The notes below the pieces were generated by a model. That model worked only from the letters and a program-made list of their open reading frames with translations. It did not search any database and was not told the origin of the DNA. Below, piece after piece: positions 7,928 to 14,614 of a DNA stretch of 17,196 bases (its first letter is position 1; every line of letters begins with the position of its first letter). The DNA is from Streptomyces katrae (GTDB taxonomy: Bacteria > Actinomycetota > Actinomycetes > Streptomycetales > Streptomycetaceae): the NCBI RefSeq assembly GCF_000966975.1, contig NZ_JZWV01000330.1, positions 1 to 17,196 on the forward strand. Direction: 5' to 3'. The translations under genes and the position numbers were made by a program.

Positions 7928-7949
7928 GCCGCGGTTACTTCGGGGTAAC
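7928..7949 (-). promoter_or_regulatory. Candidate PHO box / dyad upstream of the sphingomyelinase gene
   Basis: Read on the minus strand, two adjacent 11-base units, GTTACCCCGAA and GTAACCGCGGC, each match the streptomycete PhoP direct-repeat consensus GTTCACCCGGC at 7 of 11 positions. The same bases also form an inverted repeat, GTTAC-N6-GTAAC (7934-7949), so a different dimeric regulator could bind instead. The site lies 61-82 bp upstream of the sphingomyelinase start. Confidence 0.3.
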
Positions 7950-7994
7950 ACCCGTGACAAGACTTTCTGTCCGGGCCGCGACTTCTCGCACTCG

Positions 7995-8000
7995 CATAAT
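7995..8000 (+). promoter_or_regulatory. -10 element of a probable leaderless promoter for the MpaB-family gene
   Basis: CATAAT is an AT-rich island in a GC-rich region. It ends seven bases before the ATG at 8008, so the start codon would be at or next to the +1. No purine-rich ribosome site precedes the ATG. No good -35 hexamer is visible. Confidence 0.45.
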
Positions 8001-8007
8001 TGACCTT

Positions 8008-8907
8008 ATGAACCACACGGGTCACATAGCCCCCGGAAGCCCCGAAACCCCCGCCGGTCGCCTCGATCCCGAGCCTCCGCCGCCGGGCGGGGTGCTGTGG
8101 ACCACCGCCGGGGACATCCGCTCCCTGCTGACGCTGCCCGCCGCCTTCACGATGCAGGTCGCCCACCCCGCCGTGGGCGCCGGCGTAGACCAGTACTCGG
8201 TCTTCCGCACCGACCCCTGGGGGCGCGGCGAACGCTCCCTGCGCTCGGTGATGCTGTGGGTCTACGGAGGGGACGAGGCCGCCGCCGAGGGGCGCCGGGT
8301 ACGCCGCCTGCACAAGGAGATCCGGGGCACCGACACCCGGGGCCGGCGCTACCACTCCCTCGACCCCGCCTGCTACGCCTGGGTGCACGCCACCGGCTTC
8401 CCCGTCGCCCAGTACGCAGGGCGGTACCTGTTCCGCCGGATCACCCCCGCCCAGGAGCGGCAGATGTACCGGGAGTGGCTGCGGGTCGGCCGGATCCTGG
8501 GGCTGCGCGACCGGGACATGCCGCAGACCATCGAGGAGTTCTGGCCGTACTACCACCGGATGCTGGCCGAGGAGATCGAGCCGACGAAGGTCGCCCGGGA
8601 GCTGGTCGCCACCGACGCCGACCTGCCCCGCCCCGAGCCCGCCTCGCCGGCCTTGCGGCTGCTGCTGCGGCTCACCTGGCCGCTCCTGCGCACCGGCTAC
8701 CTGCGCTTCCGCGCCTTCGTCACCGTCGGTTACATGCCGCCGGACGCCCGGGCCGCCATCGGCCTGGAGTGGACCCCGGCCCAGGAACGCCGCCTCCGGC
8801 GGTTCAGCACCGCCGTACGGCTCCTCGTACCCCTCCTGCCCGAACGGCTGCGCTACCTCCCGCAGGCCCGCGCCGCCCGGGCGCGGTGGCGCGCCGGGAC
8901 CCGCTGA
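8008..8907 (+). CDS. Oxygenase MpaB family protein (DUF2236)
   Basis: A 299-residue protein with the conserved DUF2236 blocks: GDIRSLL then MQVAHPAVGAGVDQYSVF (about 49-66), DPWGRGERSLRSVM (69-82), the LHKEIRG helix (101-107), and YHSLDPACYAWVHATG (115-130). These are the blocks shared with latex-clearing protein and MpaB-type heme oxygenases; His53 or His127 could take part in heme or substrate binding. There is no signal peptide; the N-terminal 27 residues are Pro-rich and probably disordered. Two hydrophobic stretches, LLRLTWPLL (about 219-227) and AVRLLVPLL (269-277), may sit at a membrane face. The reaction is unknown. The gene has no ribosome site and a -10-like hexamer right before the ATG, so leaderless translation is likely. 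It converges on the M1 peptidase gene. Confidence 0.85.
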   Translation: MNHTGHIAPGSPETPAGRLDPEPPPPGGVLWTTAGDIRSLLTLPAAFTMQVAHPAVGAGVDQYSVFRTDPWGRGERSLRSVMLWVYGGDEAAAEGRRVRRLHKEIRGTDTRGRRYHSLDPACYAWVHATGFPVAQYAGRYLFRRITPAQERQMYREWLRVGRILGLRDRDMPQTIEEFWPYYHRMLAEEIEPTKVARELVATDADLPRPEPASPALRLLLRLTWPLLRTGYLRFRAFVTVGYMPPDARAAIGLEWTPAQERRLRRFSTAVRLLVPLLPERLRYLPQARAARARWRAGTR

Positions 8908-8922
8908 GGGGCCCCGGCGCGC
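8889..8922. terminator. Hairpin at the end of the MpaB-family gene
   Basis: Perfect 10-bp arms GCGCGCCGGG (8889-8898) and CCCGGCGCGC (8913-8922), with a 14-base loop that includes the stop codon. A competing 8-bp stem pairs 8897-8904 with 8921-8928. It lies between convergent genes. Confidence 0.45.
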
Positions 8923-8924
8923 GG

Positions 8925-8960
8925 GTCCGTGCGATGCGGCCGGTCCGTGCGATGCGGCCG
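8925..8960. repeat. Two perfect tandem copies of an 18-bp unit
   Basis: GTCCGTGCGATGCGGCCG occurs at 8925-8942 and again at 8943-8960, followed by a decayed partial copy (GTCAGTGC) that contains the M1 peptidase stop. It fills the gap between two convergent genes. Confidence 0.95.
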
Positions 8961-8961
8961 G

Positions 8962-10461
8962 TCAGTGCTCGTGGATGTTGTTCGTCGCGGCGATCTTCTT
9001 CCAGGACTTCGGCTCCACGGCCGGCTTCGCCGGGGCCTGGGCGCGGGCGCCCGGCTTGGCGGCGGGGGCGCCGAAGGCCGGCTTGCCCGGGGTGTACAGC
9101 CAGGTGTCGAAGAGCTGGGCGAGCGGCTTGTTCGAGATCTTCTCCGCGTACCGGACGAAGTCCCCGACCTTGACGTTGCCGTAGGCCCGCTCGGTGGGCC
9201 AGCCCTTGAGGATCTGGAAGAACTTCTCGTCGCCGACCTCGTTGCGCAGCGCCTGGATGGCGATCGCGCCCCGGTCGTACACGGCCCCGTGGAACTGGTT
9301 CTCCGCACCCGGGTCACCCGGCTTGACCTGCCAGAACGGGTCCTCGGCCGGGCGGGTGTCGTACGCCCACTGGGCGAGCTCCTGCGCCGTGCCCTCGCCC
9401 TCCTTCTCCGACCACAGCCACTGGCTGTAGCGGGCGAAGCCCTCGTTGACCCAGATGTCCTTCCAGTTGTCCACGGACACGCTGTCGCCGTACCACTGGT
9501 GCGCCAGCTCGTGCACGACGACCGAGACGTTCGCGCCGTTCGCGAACTGGCGCGGGCTGTAGAACGGCCGCGTCTGGGTCTCCAGCGCGAAACCGGTGGG
9601 CACGTTCGGGACGTAGCCGCCCAGCGCGTTGAAGGGGTAGGGGCCGAAGACCGACTCCAGCCACTCCGCGACCTCACCGGTCCGCTCGACGCTCGCCCGC
9701 GCCGCGCCCGCGTTGTCACCGAGGTCCTTGCTGTACGCGTTGAGGATCGGCAGGCCGCTCGCCGTCTTGTCGGTGGTGATGTCGAACTTGCCGATGGCGA
9801 GGGTGGCCAGGTAGGTGGCCTGCGGCTTGTTGGAGCGCCAGTTGTAGCGGGTCCAGCCGAGCTTGGAGGTCTGCGACTGGAGGACGCCGTTGCTGATGGC
9901 CTGGGTGCCGTCCGGGACGTTGATCGAGATGTCGAAGGTGGCCTTGTCGAGCGGGTGGTCGTTGCTCGGGAACCACCAGACCGCCGAGTCCGGCTCCTGC
10001 GCCGCGATGCCGCCGTCCGGGGTGCGCTGCCAGGCGGACCAGCCGTCGATCTTGAACTCCGAGGGCTTTCCGGCGTACTTGACGACGACGGTGGCCTGCT
10101 TGCCCTTCGCCAGCGGCTGCGCGGGGGTGACCTCCAGCTCGTGCGCGCCCGAGGTGGCGAACTTCGCCTTGGCCCCGTTGACCCGGATCTCGCTCACCTT
10201 GAGGCCGAAGTCCAGATTGAAGCGGGACAGGTCCTGCTTGGCGGTGGTCAGGAGGGTGGCCGTGCCCTCCAGCAGGTCCGTCTTCGGCTGGTACTGCAGG
10301 CGCAGGTCGTAGTGGGAGACGTCGTAGCCGCCGTTCCCGCTCTCCGGGTAGTAGCTGTCGCCGATCCCCGGCGCGCCCTGGACGGAGCTGGCCGCCGACG
10401 CCGGGATCACCAGCAGGAGGGAGGCGGCCAGGACGCTCGGGGCGATCACTTTGCGGTACAC
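8962..10461 (-). CDS. Secreted M1-family metallopeptidase (aminopeptidase N-like)
   Basis: A 499-residue protein. I place the start at GTG 10461: GGAG (plus-strand 10468-10471) lies six bases upstream, and the protein then begins MYRKVIAPSVLAASLLLVIP with cleavage near ASA-A, an ordinary signal peptide. The frame is open to an ATG at 10539, but that extension is translated from repeat DNA and would bury the signal peptide. The zinc site is complete: HELAH (317-321) and, 18 residues after the second His, Glu340 in WVNEGFARY, with Tyr395 in VYDRGA as the likely transition-state Tyr. In place of the usual GxMEN exopeptidase motif it has TGFALETQTRP (289-299), keeping only the Glu, and it lacks the large C-terminal ERAP domain of full-length aminopeptidase N. 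The last 35 residues are Ala/Pro/Lys rich. It probably trims extracellular peptides. Confidence 0.92.
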   Translation of the reverse strand: MYRKVIAPSVLAASLLLVIPASAASSVQGAPGIGDSYYPESGNGGYDVSHYDLRLQYQPKTDLLEGTATLLTTAKQDLSRFNLDFGLKVSEIRVNGAKAKFATSGAHELEVTPAQPLAKGKQATVVVKYAGKPSEFKIDGWSAWQRTPDGGIAAQEPDSAVWWFPSNDHPLDKATFDISINVPDGTQAISNGVLQSQTSKLGWTRYNWRSNKPQATYLATLAIGKFDITTDKTASGLPILNAYSKDLGDNAGAARASVERTGEVAEWLESVFGPYPFNALGGYVPNVPTGFALETQTRPFYSPRQFANGANVSVVVHELAHQWYGDSVSVDNWKDIWVNEGFARYSQWLWSEKEGEGTAQELAQWAYDTRPAEDPFWQVKPGDPGAENQFHGAVYDRGAIAIQALRNEVGDEKFFQILKGWPTERAYGNVKVGDFVRYAEKISNKPLAQLFDTWLYTPGKPAFGAPAAKPGARAQAPAKPAVEPKSWKKIAATNNIHEH

Positions 10462-10488
10462 GAAGAGCTCCAAGGGGTAGGGGAGACA

Positions 10489-10506
10489 GATCGGTTCGAT
10501 CGGTTC
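10489..10506. repeat. Two perfect tandem copies of a 9-bp unit
   Basis: GATCGGTTC occurs at 10489-10497 and 10498-10506, in the leader of the M1 peptidase gene, directly abutting the heptad array. Confidence 0.9.
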
Positions 10507-10562
10507 GACGTCCGTCGTCCGTCGTTTGTCGTTCGTCATCCGACGTCCGGCGTTCGTCTTTC
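10507..10562. repeat. Degenerate 7-bp tandem array, eight units
   Basis: Units in order: GACGTCC, GTCGTCC, GTCGTTT, GTCGTTC, GTCATCC, GACGTCC, GGCGTTC, GTCTTTC; the approximate consensus is GTCGTCC. It lies 46-101 bp upstream of the peptidase start and would be in its 5' leader or promoter. Confidence 0.8.
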
Positions 10563-10899
10563 GACCGTATTCACCCGTGGCCGCTCAGGTCATGTCCATG
10601 GTCCCTGCTGTCACACGATCGCCATTCGGCCGTCACGATCACGGACCCGTCGGGTGCGCCGTCCGTGGGACGGAGGGCGGGGGAGTCCGTTCTGAGGCTT
10701 TCTCACACCCGTGGGACGGGGCGCAGGTTGGCGCGAATGCGCCCCGCCGCACGCCCCCCTCTTCACGGGCGGATCGGCAGGTCGGCGACCGCCGCCGGGG
10801 CCGGGTGCGCCCCGCCGGCCGCCCAGTGCTGCCGGGCCGGGGCGCGCGAGCTGCGCCGCAGCCGGCGGCTGACCTTCGCCCCTGGGAGGGTGGGCGGCA

Positions 10900-10915
10900 T
10901 ACCGACTAGTCGGTA
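10900..10915. promoter_or_regulatory. Perfect 16-bp palindrome, TetR-type operator
   Basis: TACCGACTAGTCGGTA is fully self-complementary and ends 10 bp before the ATG of the SCO6745-family gene. ACCGAC..GTCGGT palindromes of this length are typical operators of TetR-family repressors in actinobacteria. The palindrome overlaps the -10-like TAAGGT, so a bound repressor would block the promoter. No TetR gene lies in the window, so the regulator must be encoded elsewhere. Confidence 0.7.
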
Positions 10916-10919
10916 AGGT
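10914..10919 (+). promoter_or_regulatory. -10 element (TAAGGT) of a probable leaderless promoter
   Basis: TAAGGT fits the TAnnnT -10 consensus and ends six bases before ATG 10926, placing +1 at the start codon. AAGG could instead serve as a weak ribosome site (9-base spacing), so the leaderless reading is not certain. Confidence 0.45.
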
Positions 10920-10925
10920 GCACCC

Positions 10926-11789
10926 ATGACCATCGACCCGCACGCCGCCCGCCACTGCTGGCACGCCGCCATCAACCCCCTCCACGCCACCAGTTACTTC
11001 TCCCCCGAGCTCTTCGAAGAGCTCGGCTCCCTCGGCGTCACCCACCGGGTGGCCGTCAACCTGGCCAGCCGCTCCGCGGCCATGGGCGCCGTCGGCCCCG
11101 GCACGGTCACGGCCACCTTCTACAACTACCGCCACGACCTCGTCACCCGGCACCTCCCCGCCGTCTGGGACACCACCACCCCCGAGCAGGTCCTCGCCGC
11201 CCGCCTCCGCGCGGCGGACCGGACCCTGCGCCGGCTCCTCGGCCCCGAGACCATCGCCTCGCCCGAGCTCGCCGAAGCCGCCGACCTCGCCATACGCGCC
11301 ACCGAGGCCTGCACCCGGCACGGCCGGACCCTCTACGCCGCCCACGCCGACCTCCCCGTTCCCGAAGAGCCGCACCTGCGGCTCTGGCACGCCACCACCC
11401 TCCTGCGCGAGCACCGCGGCGACGGGCACCTCGCCGCCCTCCTCATCACCGGTCTCGACCCGCTGGAGGCGCTCGTCAGCCACACCGCCACCGGACGCGG
11501 CATGACCGCGAAGTGGATCAAGAGCATTCGCGGCTGGGAGCAGTCCGACCTCGACGCCGCAGCCGACCGGCTCCGCGCCCGCGGGGTCCTCGACGCCGAC
11601 GGGGAGCTCACCGAGGAGGGCCGCGCCCTGCGCGAGCGGCTGGAGACCGAGACCGACCGGCTCGACGCCGCCCCGTACGAGCACCTCGGCGCGGACGGCG
11701 TGGCCCGGCTCCACGCGCTCGGCGGGGCCGTCGTCCGGCAGGCCATCGCCGCCGGGGCCTTCCCGGCCGACCTCTTCGGCAAGGGCTGA
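10926..11789 (+). CDS. SCO6745-family protein (winged-helix-containing, function unknown)
   Basis: A 287-residue protein resembling the actinobacterial SCO6745 group (sometimes labelled SalK-like). It opens with WHAAINPLHATSYFSPELFEELGSLGV (about 12-38), then a helical region rich in Arg and Leu. The C-terminal half has RGMTAKWIKSIRGWEQSDLDAAADRLRARGVLDADGELTEEGR (about 187-229), which reads like a winged helix-turn-helix: helices, then a GxLTxEG turn. There is no signal peptide, no metal-binding cluster and no recognisable catalytic motif. Despite the HTH-like fold, members of this group have no proven DNA-binding role, so I do not call it a regulator. Expression is probably under a TetR-type repressor through the palindrome at 10900-10915. 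A 12-bp repeat array begins at its last codons. Tex follows on the same strand after 147 bp. Confidence 0.75.
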   Translation: MTIDPHAARHCWHAAINPLHATSYFSPELFEELGSLGVTHRVAVNLASRSAAMGAVGPGTVTATFYNYRHDLVTRHLPAVWDTTTPEQVLAARLRAADRTLRRLLGPETIASPELAEAADLAIRATEACTRHGRTLYAAHADLPVPEEPHLRLWHATTLLREHRGDGHLAALLITGLDPLEALVSHTATGRGMTAKWIKSIRGWEQSDLDAAADRLRARGVLDADGELTEEGRALRERLETETDRLDAAPYEHLGADGVARLHALGGAVVRQAIAAGAFPADLFGKG

Positions 11790-11852
11790 CACAAGGGCTG
11801 ACGCTTGGGCTGAGGGATGGGCTGAGGGAAGGGGAGAGGAAAGGGCCGAGGG
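11781..11852. repeat. Degenerate 12-bp tandem array carrying repeated stop codons
   Basis: Six units: AAGGGCTGACAC, AAGGGCTGACGC, TTGGGCTGAGGG, ATGGGCTGAGGG, AAGGGGAGAGGA, AAGGGCCGAGGG. The first contains the natural TGA of the SCO6745-family gene. Because the period is a multiple of three, TGA recurs in the same frame in the next three units. Confidence 0.85.
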
Positions 11853-11875
11853 CTCCCCGCCGCCGTCACCGGCAC

Positions 11876-11891
11876 CTGCCACAATTGGCAG
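11876..11891. promoter_or_regulatory. Short dyad upstream of tex
   Basis: CTGCCA (11876-11881), CAAT, TGGCAG (11886-11891): a perfect 6-bp inverted repeat 46 bp before the tex start. It is the only AT-richer spot in the gap, so it could be part of the promoter or an operator. Confidence 0.3.
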
Positions 11892-11905
11892 CCTTCCACG
11901 CACAC

Positions 11906-11929
11906 GCACGAAGGCACGAAGGCAGGCGG
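11906..11929. repeat. 8-bp tandem repeat in the tex leader
   Basis: GCACGAAG at 11906-11913 and 11914-11921, then a diverged unit GCAGGCGG (11922-11929) that supplies the ribosome-site-like AGGCGGG before the GTG start. Confidence 0.75.
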
Positions 11930-11936
11930 GACCGCA

Positions 11937-14369
11937 GTGACGACGATGTCCATCGAAGGCAGGATCGCCGAGGAGCTCGGCGTACGGGAACGGCAGGTCA
12001 AGGCCGCCGTCGAGCTGCTCGACGGCGGCTCCACCGTGCCGTTCATCGCGCGCTACCGCAAGGAAGCGACCGAGATGCTCGACGACGCCCAGCTGCGCAC
12101 CCTGGAGGAGCGGCTGCGGTACCTGCGCGAGCTGGAGGACCGCCGCGCGGCGATCCTCGACTCGGTGCGCGAACAGGGCAAGCTGGACGCCGACCTGGAG
12201 GCCCGGATCAACGCGGCCGACACCAAGGCCCGGCTGGAGGACATCTACCTCCCCTTCAAGCCCAAGCGACGCACCAAGGCCCAGATCGCCCGCGAGGCCG
12301 GCCTGGAGCCGCTCGCCGAGGGGCTGCTGGCCGACCCCTCCGTCGAACCGGCCGCCGCCGCGGCCGCGTTCGTCGACGCCGCCAAGGGGGTCGCCGACCC
12401 GGCGGCCGCCCTGGAGGGCGCCCGCGCCATCCTCACCGAGAAGTTCGCCGAGGACGCCGACCTCATCGGCGACCTCCGCGAGCGCATGTGGGGCCGCGGC
12501 CGCCTCGCCGCGAAGGTCCGCGAGGGCAAGGAGGAGGCGGGCGCGAAGTTCTCCGACTACTTCGACTTCGCCGAGCCCTTCACCGCTCTCCCCTCCCACC
12601 GCGTCCTCGCCATGCTGCGCGGCGAGAAGGAGGAGGTGCTCAGCCTGGAACTGGAGCCGGAGGAGCCCTCCGAAACCCCGGGGCCCTCCACGTACGAGGG
12701 GCTCATCGCCCGCCGCTTCGGGATCGCCGACCGGGCCCGCCCCGGCGACAAGTGGCTGGCCGACACCGTCCGCTGGGCCTGGCGCACCAAGATCCAGGTC
12801 CACCTCGGCATCGACCTGCGGACCCGGCTGCGCGCCGCCGCCGAGGACGAGGCCGTACGGGTCTTCGCGGCCAACCTCCGCGACCTGCTGCTCGCCGCCC
12901 CCGCGGGCACCCGCGCCACCCTCGGGCTCGACCCCGGCTTCCGCACCGGGGTGAAGGTCGCCGTCGTCGACGCCACCGGCAAGGTCGTCGCCACGGACGT
13001 GATCCACCCGCACGTTCCCGCCAACAAGTGGGACCAGTCCCTCGCCACCCTCGCCCGCCTGGCGAAGGAGCACGCCGTCGAGCTGATCGCCATCGGCAAC
13101 GGCACCGCCTCCCGCGAGACCGACAAGCTCGCCGGGGACCTCATCACCCGCCACCCCGAGCTCGGCCTCACCAAGGTGATGGTCTCCGAGGCCGGTGCCT
13201 CCGTGTACTCGGCCTCCGCCTTCGCCTCGCAGGAACTGCCCGGCATGGACGTGTCGCTGCGCGGCGCCGTCTCCATCGCCCGCCGCCTCCAGGACCCGCT
13301 CGCCGAACTCGTCAAGATCGACCCGAAGTCCATCGGCGTCGGCCAGTACCAGCACGACCTGTCCGAGGTGAAGCTCTCGCGCTCCCTCGACGCCGTCGTC
13401 GAGGACTGCGTCAACGGTGTCGGCGTGGACGTCAACACCGCCTCCGCGCCCCTGCTGTCGCGGGTCTCCGGCATCAGCGGCACCCTCGCCGAGAACATCG
13501 TCGCCCACCGCGACGCGAACGGCCCCTTCCGCAGCCGCAAGGGCCTCAAGGACGTGGCCCGCCTCGGCCCCAAGGCGTACGAGCAGTGCGCCGGCTTCCT
13601 GCGCATCCGCGGCGGCGACGACCCGCTCGACGCCTCCGCCGTGCACCCCGAGGCCTACCCCGTGGTGCGGGCCATGGGCAAGAAGGCGGGCGGAGAGGTG
13701 GCGGCGCTGATCGGCAACACCTCGGTCCTGCGCTCCCTGCGCCCGGACGAGTTCGTCACCGAGGCCTTCGGCCTGCCCACCGTCACCGACATCCTGCGCG
13801 AGCTGGAGAAGCCGGGCCGCGACCCCCGCCCCGCCTTCAAGACGGCCAGCTTCAAGGAGGGCGTGGAGAAGATCGGCGACCTGGCCCCCGGGATGGTCCT
13901 GGAAGGCGTCGTCACGAACGTGGCCGCCTTCGGCGCCTTCATCGACATCGGCGTCCACCAGGACGGCCTGGCGCACGTCTCCGCCCTGTCGAACACCTTC
14001 GTCAAGGACCCGCGGGACGTAGTGAAGCCGGGCGACATCGTCAAGGTCAAGGTCATGGACGTGGACATCCCGCGCAAGCGGATCTCCCTCACCCTGCGCC
14101 TGGACGACGAGGCCGGCGCGGAGCGCGGCGGGGCCGGAGCGCCCCGCCAGCGCGAGGGGCGCCCGGAGCGCCCCGCCAGCGCGAGGAGCGCCGCGGCGGC
14201 GGCCGTCCCCCGCAGCAGCGGGGCCAGGGCCAGGGCCAGGGGCGCGGCGAGGGCCGGAACCAGGGCCGGCACGGCGGCCAGGGCGGCGGCGGAGGCCAGC
14301 GCGCCGGGCCGGGCTCACCGGCGGCGGGCAGGAGGACCGCCGCAAGCGGTGACCGGGGCACGGTGGTGA
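11937..14369 (+). CDS. tex: Tex-family RNA-binding transcription accessory protein, with apparently frameshifted C-terminal tail
   Basis: An 810-residue protein. The start is GTG 11937, six bases after AGGCGGG; an in-frame ATG follows three codons later. Domains in order: helical Tex N-terminal region (1-180; STVPFIARYRKEATEMLDD near 32-50 is a hallmark), a YqgF/RNase H-like domain around LGLDPGFRTGVKVAVVD (about 330-346), helix-hairpin-helix segments (about 500-555), and an S1 RNA-binding domain (about 646-720; GMVLEGVVTNVAAFGAFIDI). Tex is a conserved cytoplasmic nucleic-acid-binding protein linked to transcription. After LRLDDEAGAERG the tail is abnormal: from about residue 742 it becomes Ala/Arg rich (RARARGAARAGTRAG). 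The -1 frame over the same bases reads RGQGQGQGRGEGRNQGRHGG, the tail type usual for this family. A 29-bp tandem duplication at 14134-14191 (not a multiple of 3) accounts for the switch. The core domains are intact. Confidence 0.93.
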   Translation: MTTMSIEGRIAEELGVRERQVKAAVELLDGGSTVPFIARYRKEATEMLDDAQLRTLEERLRYLRELEDRRAAILDSVREQGKLDADLEARINAADTKARLEDIYLPFKPKRRTKAQIAREAGLEPLAEGLLADPSVEPAAAAAAFVDAAKGVADPAAALEGARAILTEKFAEDADLIGDLRERMWGRGRLAAKVREGKEEAGAKFSDYFDFAEPFTALPSHRVLAMLRGEKEEVLSLELEPEEPSETPGPSTYEGLIARRFGIADRARPGDKWLADTVRWAWRTKIQVHLGIDLRTRLRAAAEDEAVRVFAANLRDLLLAAPAGTRATLGLDPGFRTGVKVAVVDATGKVVATDVIHPHVPANKWDQSLATLARLAKEHAVELIAIGNGTASRETDKLAGDLITRHPELGLTKVMVSEAGASVYSASAFASQELPGMDVSLRGAVSIARRLQDPLAELVKIDPKSIGVGQYQHDLSEVKLSRSLDAVVEDCVNGVGVDVNTASAPLLSRVSGISGTLAENIVAHRDANGPFRSRKGLKDVARLGPKAYEQCAGFLRIRGGDDPLDASAVHPEAYPVVRAMGKKAGGEVAALIGNTSVLRSLRPDEFVTEAFGLPTVTDILRELEKPGRDPRPAFKTASFKEGVEKIGDLAPGMVLEGVVTNVAAFGAFIDIGVHQDGLAHVSALSNTFVKDPRDVVKPGDIVKVKVMDVDIPRKRISLTLRLDDEAGAERGGAGAPRQREGRPERPASARSAAAAAVPRSSGARARARGAARAGTRAGTAARAAAEASAPGRAHRRRAGGPPQAVTGARW
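14134..14191. repeat. 29-bp tandem duplication inside tex
   Basis: Copy 1 is 14134-14162 and copy 2 is 14163-14191; they match at 28 of 29 positions (G at 14158, A at 14187). Each begins CCGGAGCGCCCCGCCAGCGC. Twenty-nine is not divisible by three, so the second copy shifts the reading frame. Confidence 0.93.
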
Positions 14370-14466
14370 CGGGAGCACGGCGGGCGGGGTCGGCAGCCCT
14401 GGCCGGATAAGGACCACGCGCAGGTGCCGTCCTTGCCAACTCCCGCACGTGATCTGTAGGCATGGT

Positions 14467-14501
14467 GGAACGCCCGTTCGTCTCGCGCGGACGGGCGTTC
14501 C
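14467..14501 (+). terminator. Strong hairpin terminator after tex
   Basis: Arms GGAACGCCCGTTCG (14467-14480) and CGGACGGGCGTTCC (14488-14501) pair over 14 bases with one G-U wobble around a 7-base loop; GCGTTTCCCCT follows. It lies about 100 bp after the tex stop and inside the upstream extension of the next open frame, which argues against a start there. Confidence 0.8.
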
Positions 14502-14614
14502 GCGTTTCCCCTCCGGGACCGCACTCCCGAGGCCGCCTCAAGGCACAGGACATCATGCCGATACCCACCCACGCCTACCGACGCTGCCCGAGAAAGGGTC
14601 CGAAGAGGGAACAC

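Larger units (their letters stand above)
10462..10925. other. 464-bp non-coding region between divergent genes
   Basis: No convincing gene: the open frames here lack ribosome sites and have Arg/Pro/Gly-rich compositions typical of GC-rich shadows. On the peptidase side it holds a 9-bp tandem repeat and eight degenerate heptads. In the middle are short dyads such as CACGGAC (10640-10646) / GTCCGTG (10661-10667). On the right it ends in a perfect palindrome and a promoter-like -10. Confidence 0.7.

Noticed and set aside
10526..10909. A 127-codon plus-strand open frame in the 10.5-10.9 kb gap
   Set aside because: It begins in the heptad repeat array, has no ribosome site and no recognisable domain, and runs into the palindrome/promoter region.
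11513..14410. A long plus-strand open frame overlapping tex in another frame
   Set aside because: Only its last part (after about 14163) reads like a real protein tail, which is explained by the 29-bp duplication; the rest is Arg/Pro shadow sequence.
10611..14417. A 1268-codon minus-strand open frame opposite tex and the SCO6745-family gene
   Set aside because: A typical high-GC shadow frame: low-complexity Gly/Ala/Arg sequence, no ribosome site, antisense to tex with its clear motifs.
14462..14614. An N-terminal extension of the ImmA/IrrE gene from ATG 14462
   Set aside because: It would translate the tex terminator hairpin; ATG 14615 has a good ribosome site and the expected domain start.
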